Part shown: one piece after another, positions 11,692 to 21,669 of the stretch
How positions within the stretch are numbered: the stretch's first letter is position 1
How the letters are laid out: each line of letters opens with the position of its first letter
Position numbers and translations under genes: made by a program
Source of the DNA: Cristatella mucedo
Lineage: Eukaryota > Bryozoa > Phylactolaemata > Cristatellidae
Assembly (NCBI GenBank): GCA_009760855.2
Contig: WPIO01000028.1
Location: 64,001-128,000, forward strand
DNA length: 64,000 bases
Direction: 5' to 3'
Notes under the pieces: model-generated
The model's database searches: none
What the model saw: only the letters and a program-made list of their open reading frames with translations
Told to the model about the DNA's origin: nothing

Positions 11692-14600
11692 GGCTAAGTG
11701 GGGTAGCTGGGAAGCATAGGAAAGGCTTTTGTTTATGGTTCACACCCTTTATTATTGACTATTGAACTGCTAAATTCAAACCAACTGCGTGCTTTACTTT
11801 GAATGACCCACTACTTCAGTGCGGAGTGATCTTTAAGAAACGTTTGTTTGCGGTGCATAAATTAGCTGCTAGCATAAGGAAACGTGAATAGTTTTTTCAT
11901 TAGACTGAGATGGAAGTGGACCTGTGCTGAAATCTCCTTCTGCTGTTTTTGACCTAAGAGCAGCAAGTGATTTCATTTCAATATGACAACACAAGGCCTC
12001 TAATTAGATTTGTGAACTTCTTGGAGTTTGCTGTTCCCTTAGAGAGCTTGGTGTCTTTTGCAGACCTCTTAAGTAAAGTGTCCTTTGCCTTTGCCGCCTG
12101 CTTTCCACGAAGCAGCCCTGCAGTTGATGAGTTCCATTTGGTAGAGTTCTTTGCCTGTGGAATTGGTAGAGCTCTTCGCCTGCGTCTCTTCATTGGGCTT
12201 CCTTGCTAGGTAGCTGACTGAAGATGGGGCTCAATAGGCATAGCTTTCGGGGGCTAGATATTCCCATCAAGATAATCCTGCCTAGACGTCTGAATCTATT
12301 CACTTCTAGGTATATGTTAACAGTGTAGCCGGATTCACGGGGTCAGAGGCTATTTCCCGCCAAGCCCGCGCCGCCGCTCGCCGCGCCGCCGCTCGCCATG
12401 CCGCTGAGCTAGGGTAAGACGAGCGGCCGTCAGGTTAAACCCCTTTATAATATCGCATGCGCCAGCAGTAGCACGGGAACGAAGCAAGTCTGAAGGGAGG
12501 GTCATACATAAAGTAAGCTATAGGGTCACAAGACGACGCCGCAAGCGCGAACAAACGTTCCAGGCTTTGGGAGCATACGAACTAAATGCACGGTCTCCAA
12601 AGGATTTGAGGTTTGTACGAGGTATTGGTAAACTGTTGGATTCCGAAAAACAGGTGGTACGATGCTTGGCCTGGTGGGGGAGTAGATCTGAGAGATAGGC
12701 TGGAGCCAAAGAATGAGGGGACCTAAAAGTGAGTGACAGAACCTTGAAGTCGATCCGTTCCTTGACTGTGAGCCAGTGCAGGTCGGCGAGAAGTGGTGTG
12801 ATGTGACTACTACAACACTCACGACAGACAAGCCTAGCTGCGGAGTTTTGCACCAGTTGTAATCGCCTGACTGCACATGCCGGTAGGCCAGCAAGCAGTG
12901 AGTTACAGAAGTCAAGACGGGATGTCACAATTGAATTAACCAACTTAGACGTGGTATCCTTATCTAAACAAGCCCGAATTTTAGCAATGACGCTGAAAGT
13001 AGGCAGACTTGATTGATTGTGGAGCTGATGTGGTCGTCTAACGAGAGGTCACTTTGGAACATGGCGCCTAGATTTCGAGCTGATTCAACAGGAGATATGG
13101 TGGCAGAGCCAATTTTGAGCGTCAGCCTTTCCAATTTCCGAATCACACTGGGTTTGCCCATAACTGGTAAGTTAGTTTTATCATCGTTTAGTTTTAGAAA
13201 ATTTGCTGCCATCATGTGCGGATGTCATCAATGCATGCAGCAAGTGAGTTGAGAGGATTCGAGGTGCTCAAAGGCTGGGAGGGATCAAAGCAAAGGTACA
13301 ACTGAGTGTCGTGAAAAAAACCGGACCTAGCACAGAGCCCTAAGGTACCTATCCCATAGTTCAGAGGTATCTCGAATGATCTTTTCTCCATTCACGTCAA
13401 TACTCTGGAGTCTCCCACTGAGACCTGAACTGTTTCAGAGCAGTGCCAGTGATGCCCAGGCGAGATGAGAAGCGCTCTAGAAGAACTTCGTGATCCATGG
13501 TATCGAAAGCTGCCGAAAGATCGAGCAAAATAAGCAGAGACACTCTACCCATGTCTGCATTCCTAAGTAGGTCGCTGTACACCCTAAGCAATGCGGATTC
13601 TGTTGAGTGATTAGCTCTAAAGCCAGAATGGAACTTACTAGCAAGGTTAGAAGTTGCAAAATATGAGTTCAGCTGGTCCGCCACGACCCGTTCCAGAGTC
13701 TTTGATAGGAAGGTAGAAGGGAGGCCTTGGGCACTCGGTGCCTTGCGTTCGTGGCCACATCGCTGGAGCACGCCCGCACCCTTCCAGGTGCATAACTCGG
13801 CGTGACCGGGAGCGTCCAGCACCACGACTTAATCAGCCAACTTCCGTTCCCCAGGAGCCCAGGTGACCTCTCGTCACCGCACATCCGGTCATGCCCGTAG
13901 TTCATGCCCTGGCCTAGCCTGTGACCCTTACCACGTTACAGCCGTCCTGTCCCAGCCAACCGAACCTAGCCTGAGTATAACAGCTAGGAAACGTTTTTTT
14001 AGTATCCTAAGTTGCATCCTAGTTCATAGAATTTGTTAAAAATGTGTCATTAATTGTACTGCCAAGGTTGCTCCCAAGAGTTGCAGCTGTCAATGCGAAT
14101 AAAATACCTCACATGATGAATCCGGGAGATCTACAGGGCCTTGACTGCTTGGCGATGTACATGACTCTTTCTTACTAAGCTGTCCATTGTTACATGTGAA
14201 GTGCTGCAATGGTCTTGGCTATGGTGTTGCATTGTCTTGGTCTACTTTGCCAATCGTCCCTTAGCACACTTCATAGGGAGCCGTGAATTTGGAATGGGCA
14301 CTAGGCTTATTGTCAAAGTTTCGCCGTCTAAGCCACCGGTCAGGCCGTATAGGTACATGGTGGCTGGGTATATTGTGACCTAGTTAGAGGCTAAAGAGTT
14401 CGAGACGCTTGCGGACGCTGCCCTCGCTTTTCACTCTCATCGTTACATTTGGGCGCGAATAGCCGCTTGTATCGATGCCTGCTGCAGCTTGCCGAAATTT
14501 ACTGTTAATTAAGGGTCTTTTCGAAGCCACCAGCTGTAGCAATTCTGAAATTTGCATAGCGTTCGTGCCGTGTAAGTGCAGACTTTGACACCGTGTGTAA

Positions 14601-15785
14601 AAAACTGGCTCTGACACAGATCGTCGATTTCAGAGATTTTTCAGCATCTGCGTCTACACTTAGCAGCGGAAGCCCGGGCTACTTGTTTCGCTCTTAAGCT
14701 GCAGTCACACATTAAACGTAGGGCTGCATTTGGAATTCCACAATTCTTGTCCAAAAATATCTTCTCTCCAGCTTTGCATTGTCTCTCTGCCGCTTTCAAC
14801 TCTGGCTCATCCGCCCTGCCGTTCTGCACTGCTGCTGCTGCTTTGCCACTTTGCTACTTACTCCCTCAGACGTCTTTCTGACTCGGCTAAGCTTCTCGCT
14901 TTCTCTTCGTTGGGTGAGATGAAGGCTGTTGGATACCGAAGCTCCCCAGAGTAAGATTGGCCTAGTATTCGTGGTTTTGCGAGTTACAGACGTAGGAGAG
15001 TGTGCATGTGTACATGCATACATACATACATACATACAGTGAATTGCTACCTTGCCTCACTAATTGAGGTGACTAGCTCTGTACAAAGCGATTTATCGCT
15101 TACCTATCATTAACTTTCGTTGTGAAGCTGTCTCACAGAAGCGACACTGATAGAACTGCTGACCGAAGTGATGGTCTACCGTAGAGCCAGATTCAAGCTG
15201 AGACGCAAGACATTTGGTGAACTGGGTGAAGCTCAGCGGCTTGGGCGAGTTTCGAGGCATGGAATAGAAGGCATAACAACTGTTGGCTGAGACATGTCTC
15301 TGAAGTACTACTTTGTCTATATACGACGACACAAGGCGCTCCCACGGGTTCCGGACGACTATAACAGACATCTTTTTCGATCTGTTCGATGGCGACCTCA
15401 ACGACATACTGAAAGCGCACGCGTGTATTTCCACCAATGACGAGGGGCGGGTCTTTGCGCAACTGGCGTTGGAAACATTCTCGAAGAAGTACGACCAAAC
15501 TGTCGATGCACACTTGGGAATAGCGCAATAGGAAATACGTAGTTTCGGCACGAAAAGCTCAAATGGCTTTGGATGCGGTGGATGTGATGCGTTTCTGACT
15601 CTGCAGTAGAGGAGAATTCTGTCCGTGCGCTTTCGGTAGAGCAGCTCTCTGCTGCCGTCATCCGAAACTGGACGATGCGCCGCCGATGGCCGCCGAAAGG
15701 TGAGAGGCAGCACAGTGACGGCCAGATACAATATAGTCAGTGCGGCAAACGCTGCGGCGGCAGCCAACTTGACTCGCGGCTTCAT
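8866..15785 (-). CDS. carbohydrate sulfotransferase (HNK-1ST/CHST8-14 type), two exons
   Basis: Type II membrane enzyme expected to transfer sulfate from PAPS to a glycan in the Golgi lumen. CDS: 15104-15785 joined to 8866-9122 on the minus strand, 312 residues, near family length. A short cytoplasmic tail with Lys/Arg is followed by one membrane segment at about residues 7-28. The 5'-phosphosulfate loop (CAIPKCASTVW, about 87-97) and the 3'-phosphate motif (RNPWERLVSSYIDK, 145-158) are present. A DHHFGQQFYQCRFC segment (204-217) matches the family DxHW..QxxxCxxC region. Asn-X-Ser sites occur near 65, 103, 106 and 134. The start is secure because an in-frame TAG lies directly upstream of the ATG. 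The join is phase 1 at both ends (donor GTAAGC, acceptor TTGCAG) and rebuilds IVKFETM, like the family's IGKYETL. The glycan substrate cannot be predicted. Confidence 0.9.
9495..9665 (+). mobile_element. tRNA-derived SINE-2 copy
   Basis: A tRNA-like head has GATGGCAAACTAGCTAAGG as A-box region and a perfect B box GGTTCGAATCC. It is followed by a family body (GTGATCCTTTATCGACGCTG, GAAGGCTCTTCTGTCGCTAT) and AGAGGCTGCTAAATCAGC near the 3' end. Minus-strand relatives occur at 11427 and 58085. The copy lies inside the sulfotransferase intron. Confidence 0.75.
9670..10650. other. AT-rich intron DNA, nothing recognised
   Basis: Markedly AT-rich intron of the sulfotransferase gene with no long reading frame and no recognised repeat. 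Confidence 0.4.
10655..11420 (+). mobile_element. degenerate LINE-B interrupted by a LINE-A tail
   Basis: 10655-10797 matches the LINE-B segment TTTTTCAGAAGATTGCTTCC and its following bases. 11100-11420 matches the 3' part (GACAGAAGCTTTAACCCTGG, GGAGTCTGTTGGCTAAAGC, GTACCGAAAGCCGC). Between them lies an antisense LINE-A tail. Coding frames are destroyed. Confidence 0.55.
10815..10920 (-). repeat. LINE-A 3' tail fragment
   Basis: On the minus strand the stretch reads GTAAAGTGCCTATAAAGATA, then GAGTTCTCTGAGGGCGCAAT and an (ATT)n tail, the LINE-A 3' end. It sits between two blocks of LINE-B. Confidence 0.65.
11427..11572 (-). mobile_element. tRNA-derived SINE-2 copy with a C run
   Basis: The minus strand matches SINE-2 (GACCTCGGTCCCAAGTACG, GCGATCCTGTATCACCGCTG, AAAGGCTCTTCTGTCGCTAT). 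A run of 12 C on the plus strand (11527-11538) has expanded inside the B-box region. Confidence 0.65.
11610..11692. repeat. compound microsatellite (AT)n(GA)n(GACA)n
   Basis: About 13 AT units, 12 GA units and 8-9 GACA units follow one another without spacers. Confidence 0.95.
11700..12500. other. intron DNA without recognised features
   Basis: Includes a GC-rich stretch near 12360-12410 with two copies of GCCGCCGCTCGCC. A basic reading frame at 11978-12193 on the minus strand is judged chance. Confidence 0.35.
12550..13735 (-). mobile_element. LINE-A (L2/CR1-like) reverse-transcriptase fragment
   Basis: The minus strand encodes the C-terminal half of a non-LTR reverse transcriptase in broken frames. 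In order these are STFLSKTLERVVADQLNSYF, GFRANHSTESALLRVYSDLL, LLDLSAAFDTMDHEVLLERF, then after an internal deletion NFLKLNDDKTN. It continues [46 protein letters not shown] and YAPKAWN. The YxDD region is deleted. Unusually for a LINE the 3' UTR and tail are missing, so it has been truncated on that side. It lies in the sulfotransferase intron. Confidence 0.85.
13740..14680. other. intron DNA without recognised features
   Basis: Contains an AATAAA at about 14100 after a T/A-rich stretch. No coding or repeat family is recognised. Confidence 0.3.
14690..14955 (+). mobile_element. LINE-B 3' fragment
   Basis: Shows GGAATTCCACAATTCTTG, CTCTGGCTCATC, CTCGCTTTCTCTTCGTTGG and GATGAAGGCTGTTGGATACC, matching the LINE-B 3' part. 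The terminal segment with the tail is lost. Confidence 0.6.
15104..15785 (-). CDS. sulfotransferase exon 1 (coding part)
   Basis: 682 nt encoding residues 1-227 plus one base; it holds the membrane anchor and both PAPS-binding motifs. The exon ends ATAG with a GTAAGC donor. A TTGTGCTTGCAG acceptor at 15810 suggests the exon begins with a short 5' UTR at 15809 and that a non-coding exon lies upstream. Confidence 0.9.
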
Positions 15786-16079
15786 CTAAGGCTGATCCTT
15801 TCGGCGGGTCTGCAAGCACAAGAGTTAGAAAACAACTTCCGGGTGCAAGAGAATTGGGGATCATCAACAAAGACTCGACGCAGCGTCAATCCCATTCGTA
15901 GGTACATGCGAAGTCGAGGCCCTTGGAGGAGGGGAATATTCCCAAGACACAACTCCCACGTTTTGTATGATTCGTGTAAAACTTCTCTTCCGACACAATT
16001 TTTCCGATAAGAAAAACCCCACGGTTGTTGCTATTACTAGTTCCTACACAATGCCGACTCGTCACCGGTTGGAGGCTCG

Positions 16080-16225
16080 ACACTCCTTTTCCAGCCGTCC
16101 CTTACCCGCTGCGTTTTTGCCGCCCACTTCCTAGTTGACCTCTTGATTCCGCAGCACTTCTCTTTCTTTATCCATCGCTTCGCGAGATGAAGGCTATTGG
16201 CTGCATCGTGGTACCGGAAGCCGCT
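16080..16225 (+). mobile_element. degenerate LINE-B 3' fragment
   Basis: CACTTCTCTTTCTTTATCC, CGCGAGATGAAGGCTATTGG and GTACCGGAAGCCGCTTAAGC match the LINE-B 3' UTR. It lies just upstream of the sulfotransferase gene. Confidence 0.5.
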
Positions 16226-16269
16226 TAAGCTTTGAGCCCGCCGTCGTTCACTACGCTGCAATCTATGTA

Positions 16270-16560
16270 ACAATCACTTGGACCTCACAACCCACGGACG
16301 ATTCGCCGCCCGGCAAGGTCAAGGTTGGCACCTTCTTTGGCTTGCCCCTGGTCATATTTTGGGGATCGGCTGGCGGCCAGTTGCTTGGGGCCGCGGCGAG
16401 CTTCGGAACTTCAAGAATGAACAATGCACGGCAATCAACAGCAATGGTAGGGGCCCATAGCGAAATCCGTGGAAAATTGACAAGAATGGCTGCGATAAAC
16501 TGCAACTCTCATTACACGTAACATGTACCTGTGTGCGAGCATAATTTTCACTCATTGTTC
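16270..16560 (-). repeat. inverted satellite-like monomer
   Basis: Contains, in reverse orientation, the same repeat sequence found from 16733 onward. The segment 16426-16533 is a near-perfect reverse complement of 16733-16841. Confidence 0.75.
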
Positions 16561-18717
16561 GCGTTCAATTGACGGCAATGCACGGCAGTAGACGGCAATG
16601 GCTCGGGAAAATACGCCAATCCATAACGGACAGTTACAAATGAACCGACAGTTGCTGATAGAAGCTCCAACTCTCTTGCGTATTGTACTAAACTGCATTA
16701 AAAGTGCAGCCAAATCATTTTATACAATCGACACAGGTACATGTTACGTGTAATGAGAGTTGCAGTTTATTGCAGCCAATCTTGTCAATTTTTCACGGAT
16801 TTCGCTATGGGCCCCTACCATTGCTGTTGATTGCCTTGCATTGCTGACAGTTAACAAACAATGCATCTTGAAAATTCTACGGTTTTACTTTGGACGCAGT
16901 GGAATGTTATATGTAATGACAATTGAGGCTTTCGCGCTGCCAATCTCTCTTCAATTCGGTGGGAATTGGGGTATTGTCCCAGGACATTGCTGTCGATTGC
17001 CGTTCATTGCTCGCGATTGTGCATGCGCGATTGGTTGAAAGGATTTGATTGCTCTTTCAACACAGTGGGCTGTGATAGGTAAGATATGTTTGACCTTGGC
17101 CCAGTCACTCTCCTGTGATTTGCGATGGACCATAATGGATTGCCGTATTTTCCCGTGCCATTACCGTCGATCTCCATGCATTGCCCAAGATTGAACAGTA
17201 AGAGGTGGTTGAAAGGGTTGAAAGTATGTGCTCGAGCAGTGAGATGTTACGTGAAATGAGAATTAGAGCTTGGTGCAGCCGATTTCTCGTCGATTTGCCA
17301 TAGATTTCGGTAGTGGTCCCTGCCACTGCTGCCGATTGCCATGCATTGTTGACAATTAACGTACAAAATAGCTTGAAAGTCCTACGATTTCACTTTTAGC
17401 ACAAAGAAATGTGAAATGCGATGACAATCGGCACTTCGTGCAGCCAATTTAGTGTCGATTTGCCACGGATTGTAGTGGATTGCTGCTTCGAGCCGAACCG
17501 TTGCCGTAGATTTCCATGCATTGCCCGAGATTGTACGAGCGCAATTTCTTAAAATGGTGTGGTGACTTCAACCAGTGTGCTTTGTAATATGCATTAAAAA
17601 TTGGAACATTACAAAACCGATTTCAGGGCATTTTGCATCAGATTGCTGTAAATTGAGGTGTTGGCCCAGGCCATTGCGGTCTATTGCGGTGCATTTCTGC
17701 CGAATGATCGAGGCGATTGTAGTAGAACTGTGGGATTACACAATAAGCAAAAATTAGAACAACGTGCAATCACTATTCGAGCTTAAAGTGTACGTATTCT
17801 GGTCGTTTTTCGGCGGGTTGCAGTACATTGACGTACTGTCCAGGCAGTTGCAGTCGATTGCAGTGCATTGCTGCAGAATGGTCGAGGCAATTACAGTGAA
17901 GTTATGCGAGTACATAATAAACGAAGGGTAGAGCAGCGTGCAATTATAATTAGAGCTTCTAATGTACGCGTTCTGGTCGCTGTGTAGCGGATTACAGCGG
18001 ATTTCGACGGATTGCAGTTTGGGACCAGGTCGTTGCAGTCGATTGCAATTCATTGCATGAGAACGCGTGGGCATAATGGAGCGAAATTACGTGGATGCAT
18101 TTTGAACTGAGTTTAGTCTCATATGCAATGTCAATTAGAGCTTCGCGATGGCGATTTGAGGATGATTTGCAGTGGAATAGAGTAGATTGCTGTAGTTTTA
18201 CAGGTCATTTTAGGCGATTGCCACCCATTGCCGCAGTGCGAGTTTGGACAATTTTTTTTTTTTACTTTGCTGTGCGCACAGCACGGTGCACTTTAATATG
18301 CAATAAAAACTGGAGCTCGGCGCAATGTATCTCTATTTTTTTATGCGGTCGATTCGGTGGATTGAATTGGATTGCGGTATTGGCCCGGGCTACTGCAATC
18401 GATTGCAACGCATTGCTCAAGAGCGGCCGTGCCAATACAAGTGAAAATTTTTTAATGGAGTTTTCGCAGAGTGTGCTGTCATATGAAATCAAAAAAGGAG
18501 CTTTTTGATTTCTTTCGTTTCTTGGTGGAATGCAGTGGATTTCGGTGTTGGCCTGGCCTGGGCCACTGCAATGTTATTTCAGTGGACTTCGTGAGAACGC
18601 GTGAGCGGAATCTCGAGAAGTTTTATGGATACATTTTACGTGTAGCGTAGTTTGGTATTCCAAACTTGTTAGAGCTGTTTGCAGCTGATTTGTGGTGGAT
18701 TTGACGGGAACTAGAAT
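16560..18717 (+). repeat. degenerate satellite, monomer about 160-190 bp
   Basis: A block recurs with landmarks GTAATGAGAATTAGAGCTT, GCAGCCGATTT, GGATTNCNGT, TTGGCCC, CATTGC(A/T)GTCGATTGC and TGCATTGC. ATTAGAGCTT-like anchors fall near 16757, 16920, 17262, 17425, 17597, 17750, 17938, 18131, 18303, 18487 and 18668. The spacings of mostly 155-190 bp imply about a dozen diverged monomers. No coding capacity is evident; frames run through it by chance. Confidence 0.8.
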
Positions 18718-18938
18718 GGACTTCTATGCTACTCACTACCTCAACTGCTCTCCTGACTCTGCTATGCTTCCCACTTTCTCTTTATTGCGTGAGACGAAGT
18801 CTGTTGGCTACCGAATGCGTACCGAAAGCCGCTTAGGCTGTGAGTGCGATATACAAAACTCTCCTGCGTAACACCCACATGGCCTTTATGACTTTGTGGA
18901 GTTACAGACGGAGATACATTACATTACATTACATTGCG
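18718..18938 (+). mobile_element. LINE-B 3' tail inserted at the satellite edge
   Basis: The last 220 bp of LINE-B is present: TGCTACTCACTACCTCAACT, GAGACGAAGTCTGTTGGC, GTACCGAAAGCCGCTTAGGC, GTGCGATATACAAAACTC and TTTGTGGAGTTACAGACGG. The (TACAT)n tail follows. A satellite-like stretch resumes after it (GCGGTGGCTTGCGG, and near 19095 TTAGAGTGAATTGTGGTGG). Confidence 0.8.
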
Positions 18939-19297
18939 GTGGCTTGCGGTACAGGCGTCCGGCGTCAAAGTTCATTTGATAAGTTCGCGCGAAGCAATAT
19001 GAAATTTGGTGGACAGATAAATTCAGACGTGTACGACAATATCAGTGCAAAATTTGAGCTAGGCAACGCTTATATCCGGTCGTCGTTAGCCTAATTAGAG
19101 TGAATTGTGGTGGATTGTGGTTATTCGTCGAACCCCCCTCCCCGTTCTCTCCCTCATTGTGCAATTCGCCTCGCCATAAACCACCCTTAAAGCCACATCA
19201 AAGAAGTGACCACAGGAAAGAAAAAACCACCGGCATTACAAAGGAGAGGATGGCGGCGCTGGCTTACTAGGTTGCACCGAATCGACCGTGCGCCCAA

Positions 19298-19847
19298 CGA
19301 CTGCGGTCGCAGTCGGCCAGAGCAGTGACTGAATACAAAATATAATTCATTCGTATAGCGCCTCAAGAGAGCTTAATCTCTATTCAGGCGCTTCACATAT
19401 GCCTCGGGGCTCGAACCCACGACCTCAGTCAGACCTTGGTCTCCGGGGCGAGCATTTTCACCGCTAGACCAAACCAGCTCGGCACTCGACTGGTGGACCA
19501 AACGAGGCCGGCATGGTATCAATAGAGCTTTTGCGTAACTGCACCAATAATTCCAATCGCGAATGTGGCTTTTCAAGCTCCAGCAATACTACCAGTTGGA
19601 ATGCGTGCGCCTTGGCAACAGTGCGAGAGCTGATACTCGAAGCTTCCAAGCAATCCTGGTGACTTCGTAGAAACTATGTCTTAGTCACCGTCCTGAAGCG
19701 CTTGCTCTCGATTGCTGGGTAGGGCAGCTCCTTCACGATTGCTTACGACTCAACGCAGATTCAGGTATATGCATGTGGGCTCCTTTGCGACGCGAGCATA
19801 ATGGCGTTTTCAGCCCCATAGACTCACGACGACTGCGGTCGCAGTCG
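19298..19847. repeat. pair of identical 18 bp dyads
   Basis: CGACTGCGGTCGCAGTCG occurs at 19298-19315 and again at 19830-19847, each able to form an 8 bp stem with a 2-base loop. Both are followed by similar bases (GGC...GAG....GACTGAA), so this is a direct repeat of about 40 bp with a hairpin core. A SINE-1 lies between them. Confidence 0.75.
19337..19482 (-). mobile_element. tRNA-derived SINE-1 copy, nearly full length
   Basis: One of the best copies. The minus strand begins GAGCTGGTTTGGTCTAGCGG, has GTGGGTTCGAGCCCC as B box, then GCGCCTGAATAGAGATTAAG and GCGCTATACGAATGAATTAT at the end. Confidence 0.85.
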
Positions 19848-20320
19848 GCGCGAGAGCGGCGACTGAACTCACATTTACTCTACGTGTATTAAACATTTTC
19901 TAGTGAGATTTTGAGAAGGTACCTCAATTTGGTACATTTATTGCGAAAACCGAGAGAGTTAATACACGTATATTGCTTCCAGTTTACATCTGGGTTAGAT
20001 ACTGTCTGCGTAATCAGTTTTCTTTTTATGTGGAAGTCGTCAGAACTTCCGAGCCTATTTCTAATTTGCTTGTCTTTTGAAAGGTGCCCTAAGCAAACGT
20101 TCGACTGTCGAAACAATTTTACTTGATTTACAATTATTCTTGATCTCCCCCCCCCTCCCCTAAGGCGGTCTGCATATCTTTTTTGCGGACCGCACGGTCG
20201 CCTTCAGCAACCAAGAATTCCTCCAAAACGTTGCCAGATGCATCGAAGCAGCGCTCGTTTGCTAGGTACCCGTACCCGCCGCCCCGCCCCTAGGGAATGG
20301 CGGCACGGCTGCTGTTGCTT
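19490..20320. other. intergenic DNA without recognised features
   Basis: Only short frames occur. A C-rich run lies at about 20147-20160. Confidence 0.35.
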
Positions 20321-20326
20321 TTGCCC

Positions 20327-20563
20327 TTAAGCGAGAAAGTACTTGGTGACTCGTGAAATGTGTGGCTCGAGGGACTCCTCCTCGCTGCTGACGAACGGGA
20401 CGGCCAAGTCTACGATTGCTACGGCTGTCCCGTTAACGACGACGAGGTTCGGCCGCATCAGGTCGTCACTAGCTAGCCTCGACCCAATGGCATATAAACG
20501 GTCGCCTGCTGCCGTACACGAGCAGGCAAGGCCGAAACCAAACGGTCTGGGATCAAAGGTCAT
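20327..20563 (-). pseudogene. non-LTR retrotransposon fragment, R2-type endonuclease-like
   Basis: The 78-codon frame contains RPNLVVVNGTAVAIVDLAVP followed about 18 residues later by SRVTKY. This resembles the C-terminal restriction-like endonuclease of R2/NeSL-type elements, which has RPD, a D.a.P strand and a K..KY element. The Asp of RPD is replaced by Asn here. No reverse-transcriptase part is seen next to it, so it is an isolated remnant. The assignment rests on motif resemblance only. Confidence 0.45.
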
Positions 20564-21084
20564 GCTAGGCCCTGATCGACGCTATCGCCACACGGCTGCG
20601 AGGTACCGTACGCGAGGTAGAGATTCCTCCCACTCTAGGCAGAGGCAGCACACGACGAGCTCTGCGAGTTCAATCCAAGGGGAAAAAGGCTCAATGCAGG
20701 CGCGTGCAGCAACTTCAATCGATGGACGAATCGCCGGGGGCTTTGAAAGGCACGCTGAGGAAGCGGTGCGGCGGAAGTAGTGGGTGAGTGACTATTCTAA
20801 ACGACACCCCAATGCAAACACGGGCAGAAAATTCAATCGGGCGATTAACGAAGCGCCAGGCTTTGAAAGGCACGCGGAAGTGGTACGGAAGTGGCAGCTG
20901 AGATGCCTTTATGATCGGCTCGCTCAGGCAAGGTACCTTGCTTTTTAAAAGTCTAGCCTCCTTACAAATGCCCTGGTTATGCTCGGGTATGGGTATTTAA
21001 AATCCGTTGAGCCGGTACCATTCAGTTATCAACAATAATATAAGAATATAAATGCAAGGCATTTGGGCAGTTCGCTAATGCGTG

Positions 21085-21660
21085 AAAACTAATCTCCTTA
21101 TAGGCACTTCGCACATGCTGGAAAGAGAGCTTGCCAATTGATTAGGAATAACGTGCATAGTATCAACACTCATAGGCTCACAATCACATATCATATGGAC
21201 CCAGCAAATGCTGTAAGGAAATGCTGGGTTTTTAGCTATTCGTAAGTTGGGGTTGTCCTTACATCAGCCGAGAGTGAGTTCTAGCTTTGGGAGCATACGA
21301 GCTGTAGGCGAGATCTCCTAAGGAGTTGAAATTGGATGTAGGCACAGCTAAACGACTTGAGTCAGAAGAGCGGGCGGTACGGTGTGGAGCGCGATCAAGT
21401 GGCTATTGGAAGGACTCACTAAAATAAATTCAAATGAGCTCTAATTCAGCTTCTGGAAGACTGTTAGTGGTTGGAAACTGAGGGAGGAGCGAGCGGCAGT
21501 GGCCATTCAACCACTACTTTTTATTGACCTCGGGGTCAGTAAGGAATAGAAAGAGAAGCCTGTAAGGATGGTTGATAGTGGTCGAGCAGTGAGTTGATTT
21601 CAGGCAGGTCGTGGACACAGCAAATAGGTTTCAAGGACGTCTCAAGAATCTATAATAAAT
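21085..21660 (-). mobile_element. degenerate LINE-A-related 3' fragment
   Basis: The minus strand resembles the LINE-A end: TATGCTCCCAAAGCTAGAAC (protein YAPKA.), then a 3' UTR, and a GTGCCTATAAGGAGATTAG tail segment. All frames are broken. Confidence 0.5.
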
Positions 21661-21669
21661 TCATTGCAC

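Noticed and set aside
11978-12193. Lys/Arg-rich 71-codon minus-strand frame
   Set aside because: Resembles a basic nuclear protein only in composition, overlaps an equal frame on the other strand, and lies inside an intron.
18095-18508. 137-codon plus-strand frame
   Set aside because: It lies wholly in the degenerate satellite and its residues follow the repeat; no domain.
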